Of a stretch of 64,000 nucleotides of DNA, positions 22,121 to 33,323 are shown piece by piece. How positions within the stretch are numbered: position 1 is the stretch's first letter; each line of letters starts with the position of its first letter. Under the pieces are notes generated by a model. It saw nothing but the letters and a program-made list of their open reading frames with translations. It had not been told where the DNA came from and searched no databases. This DNA is from Siphonodentalium dalli (Eukaryota; Mollusca; Scaphopoda; Gadilida; Siphonodentaliidae): NCBI GenBank assembly GCA_032622095.1, contig CP136063.1, positions 281,103,426 through 281,167,425 on the forward strand, read 5' to 3'. The translations under genes and the position numbers were made by a program.

Positions 22121-22391
22121 CTAATATTTAAAATCGCGCAGTACTAAATTTCAGCACCCATTGGTGCGCGAATTTAGAACTGAGCGAAAAATATTATGAC
22201 TCATAAGTATATACCAAACAATAGGGAAATAAGAGGGTATTTTAGATAGATAATGAACACTTATATTTACATATATGGGCAACCAGAACATCTCAACGCC
22301 ATTAATCATATGTACATGTAAAGCAATGAATTGTGGTTAGATCTTTGATGTTGAAATACTTCCAGACTGAAGGTGCAAGAAAGCGTGTCTC

Positions 22392-22526
22392 CATATTCAC
22401 CTCAGCAGAATGAGGTTCCCAGAGGGTGAATTTGGTGATGCTAGCCCGCTATGCGGGGTAGAATCACTAAATTCACCCTCTGGGGACCTCATTCTGCAAA
22501 TGACAGACACCCTATTTCAAGGCTTG
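22392..22526 (-). mobile_element. hAT-A element, half copy
   Basis: Same sequence as the copy at 5843-5965: one foldback and CTATTTCAAGGCTTG end. The two half copies are probably one subfamily that moved, or was copied, as a half. Confidence 0.75.
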
Positions 22527-22865
22527 GTCAGCAACCTATATAGATATGTGGTTGTGTTTGTATTTCTTTCGAGCTAAATTCCATATGTCCATAAATATTT
22601 ATTAAATATCAGAATGCTTAAGTGGACAATACATAATAATTAAGCACCTGTCTTCACAACACAATTATTACGCATTTGATGTGTTCTATTCGATAAATAT
22701 TTTTTTCAAGACGATCTTTGATATATGTATCTTCAGGGATAATTAAGAAGATTTTTATGAAAAATTATTTGTCAGTTTTGAATTCGCGCAGCTGGGTGCG
22801 TGAATTCAAAGTGCGCGAATTCAAAACTGAGCGAAAATAGTACTGCGCGAATTTAAATACGGGTA
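22527..22865. other. Unassigned sequence with a short inverted motif
   Basis: GTTTTGAATTCGCGCAGC and GCGCGAATTCAAAAC form a small inverted pair at about 22778-22826. Otherwise nothing recognised. Confidence 0.4.
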
Positions 22866-22869
22866 TTAA

Positions 22870-23252
22870 CCCTTTACCCAACAGAAGGGCCCTGTGCCAA
22901 TGCATTCTCTTATATATGCGAGTCGACCATAGGTCGCCTCGCATATATAAGAGAATGCATTGGCTTAACACATTAAAAATTATAAAATTGTTAAAGAATG
23001 TAAGAAAAAATGGTAAAAAGTGTTAAAAAAAAGATTTTTTTTAGGCCAATACATTCTCTTATATATGCGAGGCGACCTATGGTCGACTCGCATATATAAG
23101 AGAATGCATTGGCATAGGGCATAACTGTAACTATCACAATGTGGTCAAGGAGCCTGTTCCAATGATATCCATATATGTATGGTTCTATTGAGACAGACCG
23201 AAGATATTTTAGGCTGTTGTAGCTTTATTTGGCCGGTTTGTTGGGTAAAGGG
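22870..23252 (+). mobile_element. TTAA-A element, full length
   Basis: 383 bp between TTAA at 22866-22869 and 23253-23256, both hairpins present. Confidence 0.93.
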
Positions 23253-23256
23253 TTAA

Positions 23257-23906
23257 AGGTAGTCATTGATGGGCAGGCCTTGAAATGTTCTAAAAATTCA
23301 ACCTGTCTCTTGGGGAAAGGTAAATAAATTTTCTACCTGTCTCCTCAGGTATTGCACCTAAACATCTCAAGGGGATTGTCTGTGCATACTAGTATACACA
23401 TTAAACACTATGCTCACTATGAAGTGATTACCTCATATTTCGTGTTCAACCTATTGCCAGATAACTCAGTACTTAGGGTCTGAAGAATTGATATAACTTT
23501 GTAAATTATGTTTCGGTGGATTAAATGTAGGCCGGTTAGACGAGGAAATGTGGCATGATGATGAACTGACATCAAATTAGATGTACACCTTTGTTTACTA
23601 TCATACACATGCACTGCAGCAGACTACATGTAATTTTACTACATAAATGCTGAGTGGTTTTACTGGTTTTTCGCGATCTTTGAGAAATTATTAACGAAAA
23701 CTGATTGGATGACCAAGTAAAGACCACCTGTCTATATGGACCTGTCACGACAAAAAATTACCTGTCACAGACAGTTAGGCAGGTGAACATTTCGAGCCCT
23801 GTTGATCGGTAGTTATCCCTTAGGAAATGTTCAGATAATAAGTTCAAACATAAACTTCAAGTTAAACTTGTTATCTGAACATTGAGTATTTAGTATAGAA
23901 AGCAGG
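23257..23906 (+). mobile_element. TTAA-D element split by a hAT-B insertion
   Basis: Left remnant AGGTAGTCATTGATGGG, then the hAT-B element, then CGGTAGTTATCCCTTAGGAA and TTCAGATAATAAGTTC, ending GAGTATTTAGTATAGAAAG before TTAA at 23907-23910. Confidence 0.7.
23274..23801. mobile_element. hAT-B element, 528 bp
   Basis: Inverted ends CAGGCCTTGAAATGTTC and GAACATTTCGAGCCCTG. Flanks TTGATGGG (23266-23273) and TTGATCGG (23802-23809) are an 8-bp duplication with one mismatch. Internal sequence has ACCTGTC repeats but no transposase. Confidence 0.82.
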
Positions 23907-23950
23907 TTAAAGGCCTTTGGCACAGGTTGTTTAGTTAAGTGCATACTTAC

Positions 23951-24023
23951 TTTTTGACATTCTGGAATTGAAAGTTGAGTTGTTGATTTGGTGAAATGTT
24001 CCTTGGGCTGTCATGTGGGCTAC
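23951..24023 (-). CDS. MAST-family kinase exon (SPHDSPRN segment)
   Basis: This 73-nt exon has a TTTATTTGCAG acceptor (24034-24024) and a GTAAGTATG donor (from 23950 down). After two bases completing a split codon it reads SPHDSPRNISPNQQLNFQFQ, then NVK and two bases of a lysine codon finished by the next exon. Vertebrate MAST kinases have a matching SPxDSPRNFSP segment just before the [13 protein letters not shown] block, which is what the next exon encodes. The region precedes DUF1908 and is rich in proline-directed phosphorylation sites. It is flanked by a TTAA-D/hAT relic on one side and a TTAA-B element on the other, both clear of the splice sites. Confidence 0.87.
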
Positions 24024-24078
24024 CTGCAAATAAAGGACATTATATTATAAATAACACTCAAGCTAAATTTGGCATTAA

Positions 24079-24510
24079 CCCTTTCAGTGCCAGGGGCCAA
24101 TCTCATCGGCCCTAATTTACGGTCTGTAAAATCAGTTTCTTTTTTGGGTTGAATTTTTTTTGGGTATGCTTAAGCATGCTATAGCGAATTTAAAAACAAA
24201 CTGGATAAAACGTTAGGGGCATGTTATAACTCAAAACTATCACCAAGTATTCATAGTAATAATTTTGATGCCCATGAAAAACGTAAGATTCCCTGGCACT
24301 AAACCTACAAAATAAGTCTTAAAGAATATAAGAAAAAATTATTAAAATTGTAAAGAATTGTAAAAAATAATAACAAATGATGAAAAATTGTTAGGTCAAT
24401 GCATTCTCTTATATATGCGAGGCGACCTATGGTCGACTCGCATATATAAGAGAATGCATTGGCACAGGGTATATGGGTTGATACAAAAATCGGACCTGGC
24501 CCTGAAAGGG
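24079..24510 (+). mobile_element. TTAA-B element, long form with one hairpin
   Basis: 432 bp between TTAA at 24075-24078 and 24511-24514. Ends CCCTTTCAGTGCCAGGGG and CCTGGCCCTGAAAGGG. One hairpin module (about 24400-24465). Lies about 50 bp upstream of the MAST exon at 23951-24023. Confidence 0.9.
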
Positions 24511-24557
24511 TTAACAAGGTAGTGTAAGACTTGCAGTCATAAATTATACAACCAGAG

Positions 24558-25991
24558 TAGATCATGCCATGAATCTCTGGCTATAATGCCCATTGAGATC
24601 ATATTCCACCAGTACAAAACCTTGGAACTTTTTGAAGTTTTGACAGGGACTTATAAAGTCAGAAAAAATAATGCGGGGAATATGTTTCTTAGTTATTATC
24701 TGTTCCTTAATAAGGCCATTCAACAGAGATTCCTTGTTTCTCATCAGACTTTTTTCTGAGAATGGGGCGGGAGGGCCTTTTGTTTTTTGTTTTTTATATT
24801 GTAACTTCTATGTCAACTCATAGTAAATTTAGACAATCACCTTTTTGTCATTTAGATGTGTTTATGTGGTTAAAATTGGAACATTGGTCACAAGTTAATG
24901 TTAGATGATTTGCACGGGATTTAAATTATTCACTGGCGCTCCCAGAGTATGACATGAATATTAATGATAGTGCACATTGAACTGCAGAAATCATGGCCAA
25001 TATTAAAAACACTGTTAAATTATCAAAAGGCATTGCCCCTGAGTGGCCTACAATCTGTCAATTTAATATTTATTCATAGCAATATAAAATTGACGTTCCT
25101 TAAATTATAGGTCAGAAGTTACTGTTCTTTGTAATAATTATGCCTTCCTAATTGTTGGCCAAGACAAAGCTTTTCGTTTGATATAAGAATAGGACTTTTC
25201 ACAAAAGACATTATCCAATCAGTTTCTGTACATACTTAAATCGGGTTTACACAGTTCAAACTTCAATGTTTATATCTTTCTATATATATTACACACATTC
25301 TAGCAAACTTTTGTTCCGACAGCCAAGTATGCTTACCACTTTTAGTCGCTATACCAGTATATTCTATTGTAAAAAAGACCCGACAACAGGTATAGGTATA
25401 TCTTCTGTAATAAAAATTGCATATGCAGGTACTACATGTACATCGTGATCTATGTAATACATATCGTGATAAACACAAATAGTGTTACACCCTAGCGTGT
25501 TAGTTAATGCTTGACCAATGTTTTGTCTTCGCGCGTTTATGTGCGATTTTGATCATTTATAAAATACAGAAAAATTAGAGACGGGTGATAAAATTGGGAC
25601 GGGCACTGATGAGAAACAAGGAATCTTTGTTGAATGGCCTAATGTAGGTGAAGGTTCCAACTCGAAAATTCACGATTTTATTGAATTAGTGAGCGATTTT
25701 GCTTTGGGTCGCTGACATTTATGGAATTTCTCATGGGTAATTAATTCAATGTTTATTACGATATCAGCTCACAAAGGTCAGAGAAAAGCATGCAATTTTG
25801 TGTTGGGACATTCACCAACAGTGAAGTATGTTATTAAGGAACAGATAATAACTAAGAAATATATTCCCCGCATTATTGTTTCGACTTTATAATGTTCCCT
25901 GTCAAAACTTCAAAAAGTTCCAAGGTTTTGTACTGGTGGAATATGATCTCTAAAGGAGTTAGCCAGAGTGGAGATTCATTGCATGATCTAC
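24558..25991. mobile_element. Foldback element with long arms (about 190 bp) and an AT-rich centre
   Basis: The left arm 24558-24748 is mirrored at 25606-25991 (shared pieces: GTAGATCATG, GATCATATTCCACCAGTACA, GAGAAACAAGGAATCT). The right arm is split by about 190 bp of other sequence near 25637-25829. The centre holds no coding frame I recognise. Confidence 0.7.
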
Positions 25992-26304
25992 AACTAGAGG
26001 TGAGACTATCCCAGTGGGACCAATGATCCCCCTCATATTGCAATTGGGCTACATTAAAGGTAGCCGTATATGAAAGGTAGCCATATTAACATATATCGTG
26101 TTTTTTTTTTTTAATTCTAAGTAGGGGTTAACTGCACGAAAAAACAGTTGGAAAGACTTCATAATCGCAGGTGCACAGTTTCCCATGGTACTTAATATCT
26201 GTGACAAGTTTTAAAATTTATTGACTGAAAAATGCAAATAACATTCACTTGAAATAATTTTTTTGCGAATAGAAATAAATAAAACCAACACATTAATATC
26301 TCAA
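25992..26304. other. Unassigned sequence
   Basis: Contains a poly-T run near 26100. Nothing else recognised. Confidence 0.4.
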
Positions 26305-26308
26305 TTAA

Positions 26309-26701
26309 CCCTTTACCCAACAGAACGGCCCTGTGCCAATGCATTCTCTTATATATGCGAGTCGACCATAGGTCGCCTCGCATATATAAGAGAATGCATT
26401 GGCTTAACACATTAAAAATTATAAAATTGTTAAAGAATGTAAGAAAAAATGGTCAAAAGTGTTAAAAAAATAAATTTATTTAGGCCAATGCATTCTCTTA
26501 TATATGCGAGGCGACCTATGGTCGACTCGCATATATAAGAGAATGCATTGGCACAGGGCATAACTGTAACCATCACAATGTGGTCAATGAGCCGGTTCCA
26601 ATGATATCCATATTTATATGGTTTTATTGAGACAGACCGAAGATATTTTAGGCTATTGAAGCTTTATTTGGCCGGTTTTGGCCGGTTTGTTGGGTAAAGG
26701 G
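26309..26701 (+). mobile_element. TTAA-A element, full length
   Basis: 393 bp between TTAA at 26305-26308 and 26702-26705, both hairpins present. The right TTAA is also the first base block of a 58-bp tandem array. Confidence 0.93.
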
Positions 26702-27130
26702 TTAATCTCATTTTCCCATGCTATTATGACTGATAGAACGGTTTGGTGAGACGATACAATTAATCTCATTTTCCCATTCTATTATGACTGATAGAACGGT
26801 TTGGTGAGACGATACAATTAATCTCATTTTCCCATGCTATTATGACTGATAGAACGGTTTGGTGAGACGATACAATTAATCTCATTTTCCCATGCTATTA
26901 TGACTGATAGAACGGTTTGGTGAGACGATACAATTAATCTCATTTTCCCATGCTATTATGACTGATAGAACGGTTTGGTGAGACGATACAATTAATCTCA
27001 TTTTCCCATGCTATTATGACTGATAGAACGGTTTGGTGAGACGATACAATTAATCTCATTTTCCCATGCTATTATGACTGATAGAACTGTTTGGTGAGAC
27101 GATAAGAAAGGTTTGGTGAGACGATACAAA
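26702..27130 (+). repeat. 58-bp tandem array, seven units plus a partial
   Basis: Unit TTAATCTCATTTTCCCATGC, TATTATGACTGATAGAACGG, TTTGGTGAGACGATACAA. Units are nearly identical (one C/G and one T/G change), so the array is young. Confidence 0.95.
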
Positions 27131-27149
27131 CTGAATACCATGAGCAAAA

Positions 27150-27432
27150 ATTAAACCAACAAGCAGTCGCAGACGGCGGTATACCCCACCGAATTGTGCA
27201 TTCTAGGTAATGGTCAGGTGAACTCATATACCAAATATCTTTGAAATCCGTTGAGATTTGTGGAAATGAGCCCTGTGACATCATCTATTTGCTATTTGGT
27301 AAATTCAACAAAAATAAACAAAATAAACAAACAAAGTCGGGACGGACGGACGGATGGACAGACAGACGGATGGACAGAACCCATTGCTATATCCCCCGCA
27401 AATTTTCAATTTGGCGGGGGATTAAAAACAAT
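27150..27432 (+). repeat. Dispersed repeat with GGAC-rich segment
   Basis: Contains GGTATACCCCACCGAATTG, ATACCAAATATCTTTGAAAT, (GGACGGAC)n/GGACAGACAGACGGATGG and a CCCCCGCAAATTTTC/AATTTGGCGGGGG closing hairpin. The open frames are not coding. Confidence 0.6.
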
Positions 27433-28025
27433 TTATATAGGTGAAAAAAGTTGGCGGGAAGTTTGTAAACCGTCTAATTGAATTGTAGTAGCCTAAGGCT
27501 CCATTTAGAAGTTAAAACGTGATTGATTTTTTCCCCCCAATAATTGAAGGAATCAATTTTGTCAGGTCATGACCTATGTGCTGACCAGCTATTTATTAAA
27601 TCACACTAATCAACATATATTTCTTGGCGTAATCATCTAGTATGATGGGTTGCTATACAGACTCAATAGGAGCCCCAGCAATGTACTACAAAACCCATCA
27701 ATAACCATAAACCCTTTCTAAATACTGTCGCATGTTGGCTACAAATTATTAAAATAATCGCTAAGCCCATTCAGTGAATGTGCAGTAAACGTCTAATGGG
27801 CTCGATTATGTCGAGGATCAATAGGACCATCATAAGATTTATGAGCAGGATATAAGGCTAATTTCTCAAGGAAACGAAACGCTCATACACTGTTGATACA
27901 TACACTTTTGTCGATTGGCAATGTAATTTGGTGCAGACTGTAGTTCATATCAGGCAGTGAAGATTAGGATTTCAGTTCCCAGAGTATTGATTGCATAATG
28001 GTAATCACAGGGTGATAGCCGGCCA
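27433..28025. other. Unassigned sequence
   Basis: No exon, RNA or repeat recognised. Confidence 0.4.
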
Positions 28026-28029
28026 TTAA

Positions 28030-28463
28030 AGAAGCATAATCCGAATTAACGCTTCCAAATTACTATTTCTATTTCTTGGGCTTTGGGGGTAAAAAAATAT
28101 TTAATACGAGTCGAGGAACCGACCCATTAAAGCTCAAGGTGATCAGATATAAATTTTTTAAGTTTGTTATTTTGAAAGAATGTAATTTTTGGTGGCCAGG
28201 CAAATATTCGTCAAGCCGACGGTCTGGGACCAAATTGCGGATGAAGATGGATAATTCTAAAATCAAGTGGTTTTGGGTGTTAGATATTTGACAAGCTGGC
28301 CAAATTTTGTTGAACAAAATGTTGATAAATAACGTTTTGGGCAATGATATACTATAGTTGACTGGTTAGCATGATTTTGGGCAATTCGTTTCTGATAATT
28401 GAAGTGGCATTTAAAAAAATGTTGAAATCTGATATGGGGACCATCAAATTGGATTGAGTAACT
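28030..28463 (+). mobile_element. TTAA-E element
   Basis: Flanked by TTAA (28026-28029 and 28464-28467). Left end AGAAGCATAATCCGAATTAA, right end AATTGGATTGAGTAACT. Shares GACGGTCTGGGACCAAATTG and GGATGAAGATGGATAA with copies at 62911-63346 (reverse) and 63543-64000. Confidence 0.7.
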
Positions 28464-28532
28464 TTAAGTGGATGCTCTCTATTCATGATGGTAGTACCCC
28501 AGGATGATACCAGGTGCCATTTAAAGATACAC

Positions 28533-28985
28533 TGTCCGATTTAATAATAATGTATAGCATTTGTAAAGCGCCTTTCCCATGAGGCCCAAAGCGCTCAAAG
28601 TTTTACAATTATTACCCTGATGAGCCTGAACATTCAGTAACCATCTACTGCTCCCCGGGGACAGGGGGAGGTACAGCCGGGAGTATGCAAGGATACCATA
28701 TGGCTAGCATACTGACAAGATCTTTCACTGCTCATTATTAGGTACCCTTGTAATGCATGGGTGGTGCAAAGCAGACACAGTTCGAGCGACCTTGCTCAAG
28801 GGTCACAACTTGGCGCGAGATTCAAACAGTGTACAATCCAACAATTGCACATCGCTCAAGTCGGCCAAGCCACTGCTGTGTGGAAACTCATAACAGACCA
28901 CCAGCCAGCCGCGAACTCGCCTCGCTGTGTTGACAGCGAAGACAAGTCCAACGCGCTAACCACTGGACCACGGAGCTGGCTACGA
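28533..28985 (-). repeat. tRNA-related SINE-like repeat
   Basis: On the minus strand it starts with AGCTCCGTGGTCCAGTGGTT and AGCGCGTTGGACTTG, which resembles a tRNA 5' half with an A-box-like TGGTTAGCG. It ends in a conserved tail containing AAAGCGCTTTGGGCC-like sequence. A second relic is at 60773-60985. Confidence 0.6.
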
Positions 28986-29110
28986 ATGTGATCGCGGGTG
29001 AAAACTATTTTACACACAAATTTAACACCCCTAAATTACTATTTCTTCTGCTTTGGGGTAAAAGAATATCTGATTTGAGAATTGGGAGTCATATGGAGTC
29101 CATTTCATAT

Positions 29111-29258
29111 CAAGCCTGGAAATAGTGTGTCTGTCATTTGCAGAATGAGGTCCCCAGAGGGTGAATTTAGTGATGCTAGCCCATTATGCAGGATAGCGTC
29201 ACTAAATTCACCCTCTGGGACCTCATTCCGCAAATGACAGACACTATTTGAAGGCTTG
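29111..29258. mobile_element. hAT-A element, single-hairpin form with complete ends
   Basis: CAAGCCTGGAAATAGTGTGT and ACACTATTTGAAGGCTTG ends around one foldback. Flanked by 19-bp direct repeats (29092-29110 and 29259-29277), longer than the 8 bp expected for hAT. Confidence 0.78.
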
Positions 29259-29295
29259 TATGATGTCCATTTCATATATGGATTTGGATAGTGTA

Positions 29296-29449
29296 CAGTA
29301 ATGCCCTAAGTCATGGACTCCTTAACCACAGCAGAATTATGGGTAACTTTTCAGGATTTAGTCGGAAATATGGCTATTTCCGACTAAATCCTGAAAAGTT
29401 ACCCATAATTCTGATGTGGTTAAGGAGTCCATTACTTAGGGCATTACTG
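29296..29449. mobile_element. TA-B palindrome, short form
   Basis: 154 bp between TA at 29294-29295 and 29450-29451. Both arms run CAGTAATGCCCTAAGTNATG to CGGAAATATGGC with almost no loop: the centre of the longer copies is deleted symmetrically. Confidence 0.9.
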
Positions 29450-29451
29450 TA

Positions 29452-30049
29452 TGATACTCGGGCCTATCACTTCAAAAATGCAATTCGTAGATAAGAGCAT
29501 TGTAAACATTGTATTTTACATTGATAATCCCAAAATTTTATGTTATTTATGTCTTTTTACTTTATAGATAACCTTTAATAAGGATGTTTGCATATCGACA
29601 TGATTCATCTGGCTAAATCTTGTATATATTAAACGTCTCTGTCTATATGGTTTTCACTGACTATGGCATGCATTCTAGCTGTTTTAGTTTGGCCAAGTTT
29701 GTGCCATTTAGATCTAGTCTGTTCGACAGTAGGTACTTTAGAGCCATTAATTTTACCAACTGAAAGTGGAACTGGCCCAATGAGATACTCCCAGGCCCTG
29801 AACTCGGATGAAAGTGGGTTAATCATATAAACATAATTCTAAGATGATAAAAGGTCAGCAACCACAGTTCCAAGAAAAACGATGGTTTCTTAGGAGGTTA
29901 TAATTGGCTTTTCTGGAACAAACAAAAATTGAACTTTGGTTAAAACTATTCAATAATTGAAAATTAGAAAAATAAAAAGTTTTCTCAGTCAAGAAAGAGG
30001 AATAACTAGGTAAAAAATTACTTTATCCGTCATCCATTAACATGTTGAT
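29452..30049. other. Unassigned sequence
   Basis: A 65-codon minus-strand frame (29629-29826) has no recognisable motif or convincing splice borders. Confidence 0.4.
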
Positions 30050-30227
30050 CATCAGCAATATATTGATAACAATATCCTAAAGGTTAAATTCTCTACATTC
30101 AAAATTGTGGGAGAACTTGATTACACAATGAAGGTACCCATAATGTGAGATGGACACACAAATAGAGAGAAAGAGGGATGGAGGTCATTTCTATACTCTC
30201 AGAAAGAAGAATTTTTCGGGGTGGGGT

Positions 30228-30261
<34 letters not shown>

Positions 30262-30262
30262 A
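30050..30262 (+). repeat. Fragment of the GGAC-type repeat ending in a poly-G run
   Basis: TTGATTACACAATGAAGGTA and AGGTCATTTCTATACTCTC match the repeats at 3100-3480. It runs into a G tract of more than 30 bases at about 30220-30259 that produces polyglycine frames. Confidence 0.65.
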
Positions 30263-30490
30263 AAAAAGACAACAACTCTGCTGCAATGAATTTAAACGAT
30301 TCTGCATTTGCAGGTGTACAGGTTCATATGATGCCAAATATCTGTTCCAAGTTTCAAAACAATATACACCGAATATTATTAAATGAATAAAAGATCGGAC
30401 AGATTTATGGTTGAATGGGTGAATGAGCTGATTCCAGTACCCAACAGCTTTGTTTGTTCAAGATGATTAATCTCTTCCCAGCAAGTTATA

Positions 30491-30700
30491 CAATGCCCTA
30501 AGTAATCGACCCCTTAACCACAGCAGAATTATGGGTAACTTTTCAGGATTTAGTCGGAAATATGGCTTGTTGATATTCATCGGAAAGCTCTCAGTGAGAG
30601 CTTTCCGATGAATGGCAACAAGCCATATTTCCGACCAAATCCTGAAAAGTTACCCATAATTCTGCTGTGGTTAAGGGGTCGATTACTTAGGGCATTACTG
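30491..30700. mobile_element. TA-B palindrome, full length
   Basis: 210 bp between TA at 30489-30490 and 30701-30702. Almost perfect foldback around CTCTCAGTGAGAG. Confidence 0.92.
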
Positions 30701-30702
30701 TA

Positions 30703-31040
30703 GATTCCAGGGTATAACAACACTATCTTGTTAGCGCCCACAATCACGGCAAATTGCAGATCAGCTAAAGAGATTTAGCACAAATTATGATCAAAATAAT
30801 CACTTTATTATGCATTTATTGACAAAAAATATACCCCATTTTCAGTTTATCAGTATTTTCATTCACATAATGTTCTATTTGTAGTCTTGAAATCGGGATT
30901 TATAAAAATTATTTTGTTGTATCTGTGGCCCGGAAGAGATAGACCATCTTTAAACCATTGGTAAATCTATAAAACATCCAGACGGCAATTCACCGAATAT
31001 TGATTCCATCATGGTAGTAGTATGGGCAGGAAGTCTGCCA
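30703..31040. other. Unassigned sequence
   Basis: AT-rich, nothing recognised. Confidence 0.4.
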
Positions 31041-31044
31041 TTAA

Positions 31045-31438
31045 CCCTTTACCCAACAAACCGGCCAAAACCGGCCAAATAAAGCTTCAACAGCCTAAAA
31101 TATCTTCGGTCTGTCTCAATAGAACCATACAAATATGGATATCATTGGAACCGGCTCCTTGACCACATTGTGATAGTTACAGTTATACCCTGTGCCAATG
31201 CATTCTCTTATATATGCGAGTCGACCATAGGTCGCCTCGCATATATAAGAGAATGCATTGGCCTAAAAAAAATCTTTTTTTAACACTTTTTACCATTTTT
31301 TCTTACATTCTTTAACAATTTTATCATTTTTAATATGTGTTAAGCCAATGCATTCTCTTATATATGCGAGGCGACCTATGGTCGACTCGCATATATAAGA
31401 AAATGCATTGGCACAGGGCCGTTCTGTTGGGTAAAGGG
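31045..31438 (-). mobile_element. TTAA-A element, full length
   Basis: 394 bp between TTAA at 31041-31044 and 31439-31442, reverse orientation, both hairpins present. Confidence 0.93.
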
Positions 31439-31503
31439 TTAAATGGATGTTATCACTTTTATTCATTCAAAATGGCAAGAACAGACACACCAGAATCAAT
31501 TAA

Positions 31504-31744
31504 CCATTTCATGATGGGAGCTGCGCTGGTACAGCATTAAAGATCCTGTACCAGTGCATATACTCTTATATATGCGAGTCTCCCATAGGGAACCTCACAT
31601 ATATAAGAGAATGCACTGGCTTACAAGGTCAAGGTAAATATTGCTAGGCCAATGTTTTCTCTTTATAAATGCAAGGCTCCCTATGGGAGACTCACATATA
31701 TAAGAGAATACATTGGCACAGAGTTTTCGCAAAATTTCAGGAAC
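31504..31744 (+). mobile_element. TTAA-C element truncated at a duplication breakpoint
   Basis: Starts after TTAA (31500-31503) with CCATTTCATGATGGGAGC, carries both diverged hairpins, and stops at TTTCAGGAA, where intact copies continue GCTCCAGTCATGG. The breakpoint is the left edge of the 2.77 kb tandem duplication. Confidence 0.82.
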
Positions 31745-32247
31745 ATCACCACAAATGGATGATAAGAAATCCATAGTGTTTCTCTGCCTGACATCTGCTA
31801 CAAATATTCTTCTATATCACTTGAATTAGAGGGAAGTCAGGGAATCTATAAACAACAGAGATTCTTTATATTATCAGAACATCCATACAAATGAACAATA
31901 GACTATTCCAATATAGATCGTGATTTAGGCATATGATGATTTCATTGTGGGGTATCATGATTTAGGCATATGATGATTTCATTGTGGGGTATCATGATTT
32001 AGGGATATGTTCATTTCATTGTGGGGTATCATGATTTATGGATATGATGATTTCATTGTGGGGTATCATGATTTATGGATATGATTTCATTGTGGGGTAT
32101 CATGATTTATGGATATGATTTCATTGTGGGGTATCATGATTTATGGATATGATTTCATTGTGGGGTATCATGATTTAGGGATATGATGATTTCGGAGGCA
32201 TAAAATATAACATTGCTTCTGTGCTATATCTCCTATATAAAAATATT

Positions 32248-32768
32248 CCAATATAAACCTTTAGAACTGAATGGAAGAATCCATTCCGAAGTCAAGAAGG
32301 TTATCATGCATGTCGTAAGTCGGGATTTTTTTTACCCTGTGCCAATGCATTCTCTTATATATGCGAGTCGACCATAGGTCGCCTCGCATATATAAGAGAA
32401 TGCATTGGCCTAACAATTTTTTACAATTTTAATAATTTTTCTTGTAACAATTTTAATAATTTCACCTATACAGAGCCCCAGACAAACATGAGCAGGCCAC
32501 ACTCTTCTATATGCTTCTATATATGTGTGGGGCTCCCTGCAGGGTAATGGATGTTTTTTATTTTATGTCCTAAAAATTGTAAGAAACATTTATTTAAAAA
32601 ACATGATAAAAAATTGTTAGGCCAATGCATTCTCTTATATATGCGAGGCGACCTATGGTCGACTCACATATATAAGAGAATGCATTGGCACAGGGTAAAA
32701 AAAATCCAATATAAACCTTTAGAACTGAATGGAAGAATCCATTCGGAAGTCAAGAAGGTTATCATGCA
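32248..32768 (+). repeat. 63-bp direct repeats flanking a truncated TA-A element
   Basis: CCAATATAAACCTTTAGAAC...GGTTATCATGCA occurs at 32248-32310 and 32706-32768 with one mismatch, immediately either side of the element. The equivalent pair in copy 2 is at 35019-35081 and 35466-35528. Confidence 0.93.
32311..32705 (+). mobile_element. TA-A element lacking both outer termini
   Basis: Begins inside the TIR at TGTCGTAAGTCGGGA and ends at GGGTAAAAAAAAT, so TGTGACCCGCC and its mirror are missing. Both hairpins are complete. See the flanking 63-bp direct repeats. Confidence 0.88.
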
Positions 32769-33323
32769 CTGAAACCGACAATAAAATCCAGACTGAATAT
32801 TGATTCCATCTTGGTGGTACGACGGAGAGGATACCTCACATTAGATGGACGCCTGCTCTTCGAATCGTTCAAAATGGCATGAACACGGACAATAGAATCA
32901 CTTAACGACAAGTGAAGGCGACAATATAGGATGGACATGAGTCATACACAGAGATGTAGATCAAAGAAGCTTAGAAATTTATTCATGTTAACACGTCAAA
33001 GAAACTCGTACAACTCGGGGTGTGTGTATATCGGCATGTATAAAATAATGGCGTAGGAGGGACATAGTGTGGCCACTATTATTAAATATTAATTTTACGC
33101 ATATGTGCCTCCACTGCAAGGTAATTCAATGATAATTTTATAATATCATGACTTTTCCAGGCTGGCAGCGGTAGTGAGGTGAAAAAAGGTGCCCTTTTCC
33201 ACAACTTTTGAAGACATGGAAGCGATATATTTTAAAATTCCAAAACTTTCCAGGATTCCATAATAGCGTAGGAACACTGAGAAACTGTGATGGATTGTTA
33301 GGAATGCATGGTAAATTCACAAC
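32769..33323. other. Single-copy-like segment inside the duplication
   Basis: No exon or RNA recognised. It is repeated at 35529-36083 with few or no changes. Confidence 0.5.

Noticed and set aside
27241-27481. Frames across the GGAC repeat
   Set aside because: Low-complexity translation of a dispersed repeat.
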